Assembly (NCBI GenBank): GCA_045539315.1
Contig: JAZQFC010000017.1
Coordinates: 14,656-78,655 of the forward strand
Reading direction: 5' to 3'
From: RUG11462 sp045539315
Lineage (GTDB): Bacteria > Bacillota > Clostridia > Oscillospirales > Acutalibacteraceae
DNA length: 64,000 nt
The notes under the pieces are model-generated. The model did not search any database, was not told where the DNA came from, and saw nothing but the letters and a program-made list of their open reading frames with translations. Shown here piece after piece: positions 45,232-53,181 of the stretch (the stretch's first letter is position 1; every line of letters begins with the position of its first letter). A program made the position numbers and the translations under genes.

Positions 45232-45263
45232 TAACTGCGTATAATCAATATTATACGCAGTTA
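45232..45263 (+). promoter_or_regulatory. Perfect 14-base-arm palindrome at the transcription start (operator or 5' stem-loop)
   Basis: TAACTGCGTATAAT / ATTATACGCAGTTA around the loop CAAT begins one base after the -10 box. It could be a repressor site or a 5' protective RNA hairpin; no known operator consensus fits. Confidence 0.8.
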
Positions 45264-45315
45264 AGGGAACTAAAAATATTAAATATAGTAAAATAACGCT
45301 ATTTTGGAGGTTTTT

Positions 45316-46296
45316 ATGACTTTTAGAGACTCACCACCATTAATTAAAGATTACATCAATTATATAAGAACTGTTAAAGGCAAATCTGATAAAACTGCTG
45401 ATAATTATTTTAGAGATTTACATTTGTTCTTTCGTTTTATAAAATTTCATAAAGGTTTAGTTAATAATGTTGAACGCATTGAAGATATTGAAATTAATGA
45501 TATAGACTATTCTCTTTTAAAATCAATTTCTTTTGATGACGTTAATGAATTTATTTATTATTTACACTCTGAACGCAATAATAATGAGAAATCTCGTGCA
45601 AGGCGTATTTCTACCTTAAAATCTTTCTTTAGATTTTATACAAATAATAAAGCAATTATTTCAATAAATCCTGTTGAAGAGTTAGAATCACCAAAAATAA
45701 GAAAATCTTTGCCAAAGTATTTAACACTTGAAGAAAGTTTAAAATTATTAAACGCAGTTGACGGTCAGTATAAAGAAAGAAATTATTGTATCATTACCCT
45801 ATTTTTAAATTGTGGTTTACGATTATCTGAATTATGCGCTATTAATATCAATGATTTAAATTTTGACGAACATTTGTTCAAAGTTAGAGGCAAAGGCAAT
45901 AAAGAACGCATAGTTTACTTAAATGACGCTTGTATAAACGCTTTAAAAGATTATTTGGTTATCAGACAAAATGGTACATCACAAGAAAAAAACGCATTAT
46001 TTATAAGCAGAAATGATAAAAGAATTAGTCCTCGTTCAGTTGAGTTAATGGTTGAAAATATGCTTAAAAAAGCAGGTTTATATGGTCAAGGTTATACTGT
46101 TCATAAACTTCGTCACACAGCAGCAACACTAATGTACCAACACGGTAATGTTGATATAAGAGTTTTACAACAGGTTTTAGGTCATGAAAACCTTGGTACA
46201 ACTGAAATTTACACACATTTATCAAACGCACAAATTAAAAAAGCAAGTGAATCAAATCCACTTGCAAATCTTAAAAACAAGTCTTATCAAGATTAA
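45316..46296 (+). CDS. Tyrosine recombinase, XerC/XerD-like
   Basis: A site-specific recombinase, probably for chromosome dimer resolution. The 326 residues show an N-terminal SAM-like core-binding domain (about 1-115) and a catalytic domain with Arg in NCGLRLSELC, Lys in VRGKGNKERIVY, HKLRHTAATLM, LGHENLGTT and the nucleophile Tyr in TEIYTHL. The start is ATG at 45316, with GGAGG ahead; a TTG four codons earlier overlaps that site. Nothing else in the neighbourhood looks like an integrated element, so a housekeeping role is likely. Confidence 0.9.
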   Translation: MTFRDSPPLIKDYINYIRTVKGKSDKTADNYFRDLHLFFRFIKFHKGLVNNVERIEDIEINDIDYSLLKSISFDDVNEFIYYLHSERNNNEKSRARRISTLKSFFRFYTNNKAIISINPVEELESPKIRKSLPKYLTLEESLKLLNAVDGQYKERNYCIITLFLNCGLRLSELCAININDLNFDEHLFKVRGKGNKERIVYLNDACINALKDYLVIRQNGTSQEKNALFISRNDKRISPRSVELMVENMLKKAGLYGQGYTVHKLRHTAATLMYQHGNVDIRVLQQVLGHENLGTTEIYTHLSNAQIKKASESNPLANLKNKSYQD

Positions 46297-46315
46297 TTGA
46301 TAAGACTTGTTTTTT
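46273..46315. terminator. Bidirectional terminator whose stem lies in the recombinase 3' coding end
   Basis: An 18-base inverted repeat (46273-46290 with 46297-46315, containing ACAAGTCTTATCAA) has the recombinase stop codon in the loop. It also terminates the opposing spoVT. Confidence 0.9.
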
Positions 46316-46316
46316 G

Positions 46317-46856
46317 CTATTCTTCAGTTTGTTTTGATAAAAAGTTAGCTGCGACAGTGCAGATTTTTTCATCTGTTTCACTGCATTTATCATTTGCATT
46401 ATCTTTTAATAGAACTACTGCGCCGGTAATATCACCATTAGAAATTATAGGAACAAATACCGAGGTTAATTTGTCAACTCCTTCTAAAGCCTGCACTTGT
46501 TCAGATGAATCATTGCAAACAAATTTCACCCTTTTTTCTAATAACTCTTCCGTCTGTGAAGTAATTCTTCTTTCAAGCACTTCTTTTTTAGAAATACCTG
46601 CCGCTGCAATGCAATGGTCTCTATCTAAAACAACAATCGGTGATGATGTTGCACCACAAACACTTTCTGCAATTTGAGAAGCAAACTCATTTAACTCACC
46701 AATTGGAGAATATTTTTTAAAAATTACTTCTCCATCGTTGTCTGTGTAAATTTCAAGTGGGTCCCCTTCCCTAATTCTCATTGTTCTACGAATTTCTTTT
46801 GGAATTACTACCCTGCCTAAATCGTCAATTCTTCTAACAATTCCTGTTGCTTTCAT
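46317..46856 (-). CDS. spoVT: Stage V sporulation protein T
   Basis: A forespore transcription regulator that modulates the sigma-G regulon. The 179 residues comprise an AbrB-type swapped-hairpin DNA-binding domain (1-50, GIVRRIDDLGRVVIPKEIRR) and a GAF-like C-terminal domain (55-179). The ATG follows AAGGAG. The first 33 codons and 5' flank are duplicated at 48.2 kb. A sigma-G-like promoter lies upstream. Confidence 0.95.
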   Translation of the reverse strand: MKATGIVRRIDDLGRVVIPKEIRRTMRIREGDPLEIYTDNDGEVIFKKYSPIGELNEFASQIAESVCGATSSPIVVLDRDHCIAAAGISKKEVLERRITSQTEELLEKRVKFVCNDSSEQVQALEGVDKLTSVFVPIISNGDITGAVVLLKDNANDKCSETDEKICTVAANFLSKQTEE

Positions 46857-46885
46857 ATAAAAATCTCCTTAATTTACAAATTGTA
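46759..46885 (-). repeat. 127-bp perfect direct repeat, copy 1 (spoVT 5' end)
   Basis: Identical to 48164-48290, same orientation, 1405 bases apart. Similarity continues about 35 bases further upstream of spoVT at a lower level. Confidence 0.95.
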
Positions 46886-46889
46886 CTCT

Positions 46890-46918
46890 TAGTATCTGTA
46901 AATTGTGGAGATTTATAC
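46890..46918 (-). promoter_or_regulatory. Sigma-G-like promoter of spoVT
   Basis: On the minus strand, GTATA (46914-46918), 17 bases, GATACTA (46890-46896), close to the forespore sigma-G pattern (GnATR, 17-18, CATnnTA). The same elements recur before the duplicated fragment. Confidence 0.5.
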
Positions 46919-46981
46919 TTTTATCTGCAAAAGAAACGCATTTTTAATAATTATCTCTCTTATATCTTTTGGAATTTCTAT

Positions 46982-47974
46982 TTAATAATTTATACCAAAC
47001 GCTTTGCCTATAGTGCCAAGAAACTTTATACGATTAGCCAGTTTCTTGAAAATAGCAACAAATAACGTTATTACAATTATTGTAAAAAGCGATAATACCA
47101 AAGAAAAAACAGAGTTTTGCCACTTCATCAAATCTGAATTTAAAAAATTTAATGAAACAATGCTCACACAACGAAACACGATATATTGCATCGCCATAAT
47201 TATTAAAGAATTTTTACCCCAATTTTTAAGAAAAGAAAGGCGACTAATAAGTTCAACTCTAGAAAACAAGCCAACGAAGAATAATACACCACAGAAAGCA
47301 GCAAGTATGCAGTAAATATAATTTCCAAAATGACCGTATGTATAAATAATGCGAATGTTCAACATAGAAAAAACAACGCTGCCAAAACCCAACGGGATTA
47401 TTGTATACCATCTTTTAAAAATCGAAACTGCGTTCTTAAATAAATATCCAAACAAAAAGAATGCCATTGCCATTGGCACTAAATTCAATTTCCACAAAAG
47501 CCATTTGCTTCCGACCAAGACCCATAGAACAAGACATATTATGATGGTCGCTATTGAAATCCAAGTTCGTTTATACAATTTTAATAAAACGAACAATACT
47601 TCTGTTATAAACAAAACCAACAGAAACCATATTGGCGGATTCCATGTTAAGTTGCCTTTTATGACAAATAGTTCTTCAATTAGATTCATTAAATCTTTGC
47701 TTTGCAAAAAACCAATCATAGCACAAAGAACATTCCAAGCAACGAAAGGCAGTAATAATCTCAGACAGCACTTTGCTAGCATCTTTTTGGTGCTTTGTTT
47801 TACGAAAAAAAGAAAACCCGAAATAAAGAAGAAAAGGAACATATGAAAGGAATATATGTATTGCTCAATGGGCCCCCAAATATTACAATGTCCCAATGTT
47901 ACGCAAAATATCAAAAATCCTTTTAATGCATCTATCCATTCTATTCTTTTTTGATTTTCATTTATCGAATCCAT
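46982..47974 (-). CDS. Membrane-bound acyltransferase (acyltransferase family 3)
   Basis: The 330-residue protein has about ten membrane segments and the family start RIEWIDALKGFLIFCVTLGHCNI, typical of O-acetylases of cell-surface sugars (pfam01757 type). The start is ATG at 47974, with GGGAG eight bases upstream; a GTG five codons earlier overlaps that site. It stands alone between the intact spoVT and the truncated spoVT copy, suggesting that it came in or was trapped by a rearrangement. Confidence 0.85.
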   Translation of the reverse strand: MDSINENQKRIEWIDALKGFLIFCVTLGHCNIWGPIEQYIYSFHMFLFFFISGFLFFVKQSTKKMLAKCCLRLLLPFVAWNVLCAMIGFLQSKDLMNLIEELFVIKGNLTWNPPIWFLLVLFITEVLFVLLKLYKRTWISIATIIICLVLWVLVGSKWLLWKLNLVPMAMAFFLFGYLFKNAVSIFKRWYTIIPLGFGSVVFSMLNIRIIYTYGHFGNYIYCILAAFCGVLFFVGLFSRVELISRLSFLKNWGKNSLIIMAMQYIVFRCVSIVSLNFLNSDLMKWQNSVFSLVLSLFTIIVITLFVAIFKKLANRIKFLGTIGKAFGINY

Positions 47975-48027
47975 TTCTTCATCTCCCACCTAAAATATGT
48001 GATGTTTTGAACGTTTTTATTAATGAG

Positions 48028-48056
48028 ATTTTAACACATGCCCAGCTATAATTCAA
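48028..48056 (-). promoter_or_regulatory. Promoter of the acyltransferase gene
   Basis: On the minus strand, TTGAAT (48051-48056), 17 bases, TAAAAT (48028-48033) with a TG element before it. Confidence 0.55.
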
Positions 48057-48078
48057 CCTTTTTCAAAAGAATATTTTA

Positions 48079-48261
48079 TCAAACATTCTGTTCGTTATAC
48101 CTATTCACCACACTATGTATAGCAAGGTAAAACTTCTCGATTGGTGTCAATGTTGTATGAGAGGGGTCCCCTTCCCTAATTCTCATTGTTCTACGAATTT
48201 CTTTTGGAATTACTACCCTGCCTAAATCGTCAATTCTTCTAACAATTCCTGTTGCTTTCAT
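48079..48261 (-). pseudogene. Truncated spoVT duplicate
   Basis: A 60-codon frame begins with the same 33 residues as SpoVT (to REGDP) and then runs into 27 unrelated residues. The AbrB fold needs about 50 residues, so DNA binding is unlikely. Bases 48164-48290 equal 46759-46885 exactly (127 bp). The ribosome site and sigma-G-like promoter elements are kept, so it may still be transcribed. Read as a broken copy; a novel small protein cannot be excluded. Confidence 0.8.
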
Positions 48262-48290
48262 ATAAAAATCTCCTTAATTTACAAATTGTA
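48164..48290 (-). repeat. 127-bp perfect direct repeat, copy 2
   Basis: Second copy of the spoVT 5' region; it ends abruptly in codon 33, where unrelated sequence begins. Confidence 0.95.
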
Positions 48291-48294
48291 TTTT

Positions 48295-48323
48295 TATTAT
48301 CTGTAAATACGTGATATTTATAC
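48295..48323 (-). promoter_or_regulatory. Sigma-G-like promoter before the spoVT fragment
   Basis: On the minus strand, GTATA (48319-48323), 17 bases, GATAATA (48295-48301). The boxes match copy 1 while the spacer has changed. Confidence 0.4.
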
Positions 48324-48357
48324 TTGAAATTTACATAATTAAATGAAATTTTCAATT

Positions 48358-48385
48358 ATAAATACAACCATTATTAACATAAATT
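48358..48385 (+). promoter_or_regulatory. Possible sigma-E promoter of sigK
   Basis: ATA at 48358-48360, 17 bases, CATAAATT at 48378-48385, just before the AGGTG ribosome site. Mother-cell control of sigK by sigma-E and SpoIIID is known in Bacillus. Confidence 0.35.
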
Positions 48386-48403
48386 TTTATAGGTGATTAA
48401 AAT

Positions 48404-49087
48404 ATGATTTTTGATTTAATTAGAATGGCGTTTAATACATTATTTATGATTTTGCACATAAATCAAAATAATGAATTTCCAAAAGCATTATCTAAACGTG
48501 AAGAAGAAAAATACATAGAATTATACGAAAAAAACGGAGATATTAATGCTAAAAACAAACTAATTGAACATAATTTAAGATTAGTTGCTCACATTATTAA
48601 AAAATACTATTCTGTAGGATATGACCAGGATGATTTAATCTCTATTGGAACAATAGGTTTAATTAAAGGAGTTAACTCTTTTTCATCAAATAAAGGAACA
48701 AAACTTGCAACATACTGTTCTAGATGTATCGAAAATGAAATACTTATGCATTTTCGTTCTAAAAAGAAAAGCAATAACGATGTGTATATGTCTGACCCTG
48801 TTGATGTTGATAAAGACGGAAATACATTGTCATTAATAGACATAATTTCTGACGATATAAATATTGAAGATAAAATCGAATTGAAACTTAAATGCGAAAA
48901 ACTTTATAAAGTAATTGAATCACAACTTGATGAACGCGAAAAACAAATTATTATATATAGGTATGGACTTTTTAATACTCCTGAATTAACGCAACGAGAA
49001 ATCGCTAAAAAAATGAAAATTTCACGTTCTTACGTTTCAAGAATTGAGAAAAAAGCGCTTGAAAAATTATATAATTCATTCAAATAA
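48404..49087 (+). CDS. sigK: RNA polymerase sporulation sigma factor SigK (pro-form)
   Basis: The late mother-cell sigma factor. The 227 residues show region 2 (LIEHNLRLVAHIIKKYY, ISIGTIGLIKGV, LATYCSRCIENEILMHFRSKKK) and region 4 (TQREIAKKMKISRSYVSRIEKKALEKL). About 18 hydrophobic N-terminal residues precede the conserved NNEFPKALS stretch and look like the removable pro-sequence. The gene is continuous, without a skin-type insertion. Confidence 0.95.
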   Translation: MIFDLIRMAFNTLFMILHINQNNEFPKALSKREEEKYIELYEKNGDINAKNKLIEHNLRLVAHIIKKYYSVGYDQDDLISIGTIGLIKGVNSFSSNKGTKLATYCSRCIENEILMHFRSKKKSNNDVYMSDPVDVDKDGNTLSLIDIISDDINIEDKIELKLKCEKLYKVIESQLDEREKQIIIYRYGLFNTPELTQREIAKKMKISRSYVSRIEKKALEKLYNSFK

Positions 49088-49132
49088 AAAGCATTGTAAA
49101 TTCTCGTAATACTTCCCTATTAATTTAAAAAT

Positions 49133-49165
49133 AAAAATAACGCTACAAGATGTAGCGTTATTTTT
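49133..49165. terminator. Bidirectional terminator, sigK and tRNA-Arg
   Basis: The 15-pair stem AAAAATAACGCTACA / TGTAGCGTTATTTTT with loop AGA ends two bases from the tRNA 3' end. Confidence 0.92.
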
Positions 49166-49166
49166 A

Positions 49167-49241
49167 TGGCGCCCCCAATAGGAATCGAACCTATAACTAA
49201 ATCTTAGGAGGATCTTATTATATCCATTTAACTATAGAGGC
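49167..49241 (-). tRNA. tRNA-Arg(CCU)
   Basis: The 75-base cloverleaf on the minus strand has the acceptor stem GCCTCTA / TGGGGGC with two G-U pairs, a weak four-pair D stem, the anticodon stem AGATC / GATTT with loop CTCCTAA (anticodon CCT, reading AGG), and the T arm ATAGG-TTCGATT-CCTAT. Position 73 is G and CCA is encoded. Confidence 0.92.
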
Positions 49242-49251
49242 ATTTTAATGT

Positions 49252-49280
49252 ATTATAATACTTTTGAATAATTTAGTCAA
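49252..49280 (-). promoter_or_regulatory. Promoter of tRNA-Arg
   Basis: On the minus strand, TTGACT (49275-49280), 17 bases, TATAAT (49252-49257), 11 bases before the mature tRNA 5' end. Confidence 0.85.
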
Positions 49281-49356
49281 GCAAAATTAATTCATACAAA
49301 ATACACAAAATAGTGCGTTATATTTTATTATATTATACAAAATATTGATAATGCTA

Positions 49357-49385
49357 TTGACATACAAATATTTTTTTGATATATT
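49357..49385 (+). promoter_or_regulatory. Promoter of the uracil permease gene
   Basis: TTGACA at 49357-49362, 17 bases, TATATT at 49380-49385. The 75-base leader holds a small AAAGCATATTGCTTT hairpin but no clear terminator or riboswitch. Confidence 0.75.
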
Positions 49386-49465
49386 GTTAAATGGTAAATT
49401 TCATTGGGGATATAAAGCATATTGCTTTAATCATAAATATTATTTTAAAAAAGAGGTTGTTTAAA

Positions 49466-50836
49466 ATGAAACTAGTCTATGATGTTCATGACAAACCGAA
49501 ATTCGGTCAGATGATCGTTTTCGCAATTCAACAGTTGCTCGCTATTATGGCTGCAACTATCGCTGTTCCTGCAATTGTAGGTAACGGTATGACTGCTTCT
49601 GCTGCTCTCTTTGGCGCAGGCGCTGGTACAATTATTTATCAACTTTTCACAAAATTTAAAAGCCCAGTATTTTTAGGCTCATCATTCGCATTTATCGGCT
49701 CAATGCTCGCTGCTTTTGCAGGTGCTGCAAGTGCTGCTATGGGATTCCTTGGAATTATCATCGGCGCAATTTTTGCTGGTTTAGTTTATGTTGTTATTGC
49801 AATTATTATTAAAATTGCCGGCGTTAACTGGATTAACAAATTAATGCCTCCTGTTGTTATTGGCCCTACAGTTGCTATTATCGGTCTTTCTCTTGCAAGC
49901 GCTGCTATTAAAGATGCTGTTAGTTATGCTCCACAAGATGCTAATGGTTCATTTATTATGACAACAAACGTTTGGGTTTCATTAATTTGCGCATTAGTTA
50001 CATTGTTTGTCGTTGTTATTTGTTCTACATATGGCAAAAAAATGGCTAAACTTATTCCTTTTATCATTGGTATATTAGCTGGTTATGCTGTTGCAGGTAT
50101 CTTTACTGCTATCGGTGTTTCAACAGGTAACGAAGCTCTTATTGTTCTTGATCTTGCTCCATTCAAAGCATTAGTTGCTGATGGTGTTACACTTTCAACA
50201 TTTGTAAAAGTTCCTGATTTCACATTCTTAACAGCAATTCCAGAAATCAAAAATCTTGATGCATCATACATTGCTACTTTAGCTGTTGCATATGTTCCTG
50301 TTGCTTTCGTTGTATTTGCAGAGCATATTGCTGACCACAAAAACCTTTCATCTATCATTGAAAAAGATCTTCTTGAAGAACCTGGTCTTTCAAGAACACT
50401 TTTAGGTGACGGTGTTGGTTCAATGGTAGGTGCAGTATTTGGTGGTTGTCCAAATACAACTTATGGTGAATCAGTTGGTTGTGTTGCTATTACTAGAAAC
50501 GCATCAGTTGCAACTATCACTTGCACATCTATTCTTGCAATTCTTATTTCATTTATTTCACCTTTCGTTGCTTTCCTTGATTCTATTCCAGGATGCGTTA
50601 TGGGTGGTGTATGTATTACTCTTTATGGTTTCATTGCTGTATCAGGTCTTAAAATGCTTCAAAAAGTTGACCTTGAAGAAAATGCAAATCTTTTCACAGC
50701 GTCAGTTATTCTTATCGCAGGTATCGGCGGAATGGCTCTTGCTATTGGTAAAGTAACACTTACTTCTATCGCTTGTGCTCTTATTTTAGGTATCATTGTA
50801 AATCTCGTACTTAAAAAAGGTGCTAAATCAGAGTAA
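49466..50836 (+). CDS. Uracil/xanthine permease (NCS2 family, UraA-like)
   Basis: Imports a nucleobase, most likely uracil because upp follows. The 456 residues have about 12-14 membrane segments and NCS2 motifs such as QQLLAIMAATIAVPAIVG, SPVFLGSSFAFIGS, FAEHIADHKNLS (conserved acidic/His) and GGCPNTTYGESVGCVAITR. The start is ATG at 49466 with AGAGG; a 25-residue longer frame begins near the promoter and is rejected. Confidence 0.92.
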   Translation: MKLVYDVHDKPKFGQMIVFAIQQLLAIMAATIAVPAIVGNGMTASAALFGAGAGTIIYQLFTKFKSPVFLGSSFAFIGSMLAAFAGAASAAMGFLGIIIGAIFAGLVYVVIAIIIKIAGVNWINKLMPPVVIGPTVAIIGLSLASAAIKDAVSYAPQDANGSFIMTTNVWVSLICALVTLFVVVICSTYGKKMAKLIPFIIGILAGYAVAGIFTAIGVSTGNEALIVLDLAPFKALVADGVTLSTFVKVPDFTFLTAIPEIKNLDASYIATLAVAYVPVAFVVFAEHIADHKNLSSIIEKDLLEEPGLSRTLLGDGVGSMVGAVFGGCPNTTYGESVGCVAITRNASVATITCTSILAILISFISPFVAFLDSIPGCVMGGVCITLYGFIAVSGLKMLQKVDLEENANLFTASVILIAGIGGMALAIGKVTLTSIACALILGIIVNLVLKKGAKSE

Positions 50837-50866
50837 TTTAATTGATTTTAATAAAAAATTGTGATA

Positions 50867-50901
50867 TAATAGTACAAGCATTAATTTTGCTTGTACTATT
50901 A
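50867..50901 (+). promoter_or_regulatory. 14-base inverted repeat overlapping the upp promoter -10
   Basis: TAATAGTACAAGCA / TGCTTGTACTATTA with loop TTAATTT. A -35-like TTGATT, 17 bases, TATAAT (50865-50870) places the -10 partly inside the left arm. The repeat may be the permease terminator (TTATTTTG follows), an operator, or both. Confidence 0.65.
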
Positions 50902-50920
50902 TTTTGAAGGAGATTTTATT

Positions 50921-51550
50921 ATGGAAAATTTAACGATTTTTAATCACCCTTTAATTCAACATAAAACAACTATTCTTCGTCAAATTCAAACATCTAATAA
51001 AGAATTTAGAGAACTTGTTGAAGAAATTACAATGCTTATGTGTTTTGAAGCGCTTCGTGATTTGCCTTTGGAAGAAGTAGAAATTGAAACTCCTATTCAA
51101 AAAACTACTCAAAAAATGATTAAAGGTAAAAAAATGGCAGTAGTTCCAATTCTTCGTGCAGGTCTTGGTATGGTCAATGGCCTTTTAAACCTAGTGCCTT
51201 CTGCTAAAGTTGGCCATATTGGTATGTATAGAGATGAAGAAACACTTGAACCTCATGAATATTACTGCAAATTACCACCTGATATTGAAGAAAGATTAAT
51301 CGTTGTTGTTGACCCTATGCTTGCTACTGGTGGTTCAGCAATAGATGCTATTTCTCAAATTAAAGGTTATGGTGGAAAACAAATCAAATTCTTATGTATG
51401 ATCGCTGCTCCTGAAGGAATTGAAGCACTTTCAAAGGCTCATCCTGATGTACAAATTTACTGTGCTAATGTTGATGAAAAACTCAATGAAAAAGGTTATA
51501 TTGTACCGGGTCTTGGCGATGCTGGTGATAGAATTTTCGGCACAAAATAA
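50921..51550 (+). CDS. upp: Uracil phosphoribosyltransferase
   Basis: Salvages uracil to UMP with PRPP. It has 209 residues. The PRPP-binding VVVDPMLATGGSAIDAI, AVVPILRAGLGM and the C-terminal uracil site YIVPGLGDAGDRIFGTK are all present. The start is ATG at 50921 with AAGGAG; an upstream frame of ten codons crosses the hairpin. It pairs functionally with the permease upstream. Confidence 0.96.
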   Translation: MENLTIFNHPLIQHKTTILRQIQTSNKEFRELVEEITMLMCFEALRDLPLEEVEIETPIQKTTQKMIKGKKMAVVPILRAGLGMVNGLLNLVPSAKVGHIGMYRDEETLEPHEYYCKLPPDIEERLIVVVDPMLATGGSAIDAISQIKGYGGKQIKFLCMIAAPEGIEALSKAHPDVQIYCANVDEKLNEKGYIVPGLGDAGDRIFGTK

Positions 51551-51560
51551 TTTGAAATTT

Positions 51561-51599
51561 AAAGACACTTTTCAAAATCGAAAAGTGTCTTTTTTCTTT
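51561..51599. terminator. Bidirectional terminator, upp and GerA-like gene
   Basis: The 13-pair stem AAAGACACTTTTC / GAAAAGTGTCTTT, loop AAAATC, then a T-rich tract. Confidence 0.92.
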
Positions 51600-53021
51600 T
51601 TATTTTTTGTTTGTTTTTTCAAATTTAGCAAGTGGATATCTAATTAGAAAGTGTTTCAATGCAGTATAATTAAACGGTATTAATGGCCATAAATAACCAT
51701 GTTCATCATCAAAAGTTTTTGTTGTGAAAATTATTATTAATTCTATTATTAAACCAATAACAAAGCCATAAACGCCAAAAAATCCTGTTGTTAAAATCAA
51801 AAACCATCTAAATATTTTAATTGCATTGCCGAGTTCTGGATTTGGGATACAGTGATTACAAACCGCAGAAGCGACTGTGAATAATATCGTATCTGGAATC
51901 AACAAATTCATTGAAATTGCAAAATCACCTAAAATAAGACCGCCGATTATACTAAATGCTGATTCCATATTTGATGGCGTATGCAAAGACGATAATCTTA
52001 AAATTTCAAGCCAAAATTCTATGAAAATTATTTGTGCAAAAATTGAAATTTCACCTGTTTGTTCGGGGACTAAAAACTGAACAAAATTTAGATTATGCGT
52101 TGGATATTGTACTACAAGCATAAATAAAGGCACTAAAAGCCAAGCAATTGGAATTGCAAGCATTCGTACTGTACGAGTAAAAGTTCCTGATAATGGTGTT
52201 TGATAATAATCCTCAACGTATTGAGTGAAATATAAAAGTGTAGTTGGTAAAATCAAAGCAGTTGGCGAAGTATCTACAAGTAAAACAATATGCCCTTCCA
52301 TAATATGCGCCGCTACCGTTTCAGGACGCTCTGATACTCTAAATAACGGAAAAGGATTATACCATTTTTTCTTTATCAAAATTTCTTCTAGACTCTTTTC
52401 CCCCATCGTTAACGCGTGAATATCTATTTCTTTCAAACGATTCAACAATTTATTCAGTAACTTTTTGTTTACTCTGTCTTCAAGATAACCAACGGCAATA
52501 TCAGTTTTTGACATTGAGCCAACCTTAACTCCTTCAAAAACTAAATGAGGGTCTCTGATTCTTCTTCTAATAAGCGCAGTGTTAAATATTACTGTTTCAA
52601 CAAAATCATCTCTCGCTCCTCTAGTTGTTTTTTCAATATGAGATTCAGATGGCTCTCTTGCAGGATACTCTCTAGTATCTATCATTACAACAGAATCATT
52701 GCCATCAATAAAGAGCGCAAGTTGTCCTGATAAAACATCAGTAATAATTTTATCTAAATCATATTCAATAGTAGATTCGATATAAGGAATGTTTTGCAAA
52801 AATATTTTTTTTGATGTATCCTGTGCTTCATCAGATACTTTTTGTAATTCTTTCATTACATGAACCATTATTGTATCTTTGATAAAACCATCTACAAAAA
52901 GCAAAATTGCTTTCTTATTATCAACTAATATTTCTCTAGCAATTAAATCAAAACTCTTTTTTATTGGTAAAATGTTGTTGATGTTTTTTAAATTAACATT
53001 TATATCATTTGAAACTTTCAA
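51600..53021 (-). CDS. GerA-family spore membrane protein, SpoVAF-like
   Basis: The 473-residue inner-membrane spore germination protein has an N-terminal soluble part with FVDGFIKDTIMVHVMKEL and TTRGARDDFVETV, the GVKVGSMSKTDIAVGYLED segment, and five or so C-terminal membrane helices with PSNMESAFSIIGGLILGD. I chose a TTG at 53021 (AAGGAAG six bases upstream); the TTG at 53057 has no ribosome site. No gerB, gerC or spoVA genes lie nearby. It could be a GerKA-type receptor subunit instead. Confidence 0.87.
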   Translation of the reverse strand: MKVSNDINVNLKNINNILPIKKSFDLIAREILVDNKKAILLFVDGFIKDTIMVHVMKELQKVSDEAQDTSKKIFLQNIPYIESTIEYDLDKIITDVLSGQLALFIDGNDSVVMIDTREYPAREPSESHIEKTTRGARDDFVETVIFNTALIRRRIRDPHLVFEGVKVGSMSKTDIAVGYLEDRVNKKLLNKLLNRLKEIDIHALTMGEKSLEEILIKKKWYNPFPLFRVSERPETVAAHIMEGHIVLLVDTSPTALILPTTLLYFTQYVEDYYQTPLSGTFTRTVRMLAIPIAWLLVPLFMLVVQYPTHNLNFVQFLVPEQTGEISIFAQIIFIEFWLEILRLSSLHTPSNMESAFSIIGGLILGDFAISMNLLIPDTILFTVASAVCNHCIPNPELGNAIKIFRWFLILTTGFFGVYGFVIGLIIELIIIFTTKTFDDEHGYLWPLIPFNYTALKHFLIRYPLAKFEKTNKK

Positions 53022-53098
53022 AAAATCTTCCTTTGCAACAAAATTTTTATTCAACAATATTATTTTGTTAAAAATTTTAAAAAATATTAAAAAAATGG

Positions 53099-53127
53099 TT
53101 GTCTAATTTGAGTTTTGTTGCTATAAT
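53099..53127 (+). promoter_or_regulatory. Promoter of the mre operon
   Basis: TTGTCT at 53099-53104, 17 bases, TATAAT at 53122-53127, about 55 bases before mreB. Confidence 0.65.
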
Positions 53128-53181
53128 AATATAGATATATTATAATATAAATTAACTTGAACAAATTTAAGGAGAAATAAA

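Noticed and set aside
45304..46296. Prophage or integrative element marked by the Xer-like recombinase
   Set aside because: No phage, conjugation or excisionase genes are nearby, and neighbours are housekeeping or sporulation genes.
46759..48290. The 127-bp direct repeats as attL/attR of a mobile element using the nearby tyrosine recombinase
   Set aside because: The recombinase lies outside the repeats, the bracketed DNA holds only an acyltransferase gene, and 127 bp is far longer than usual attachment cores.
49386..49465. Purine riboswitch or PyrR attenuator before the uracil permease
   Set aside because: The 80-base leader has no recognisable aptamer core, no PyrR-like anti-antiterminator and no terminator.
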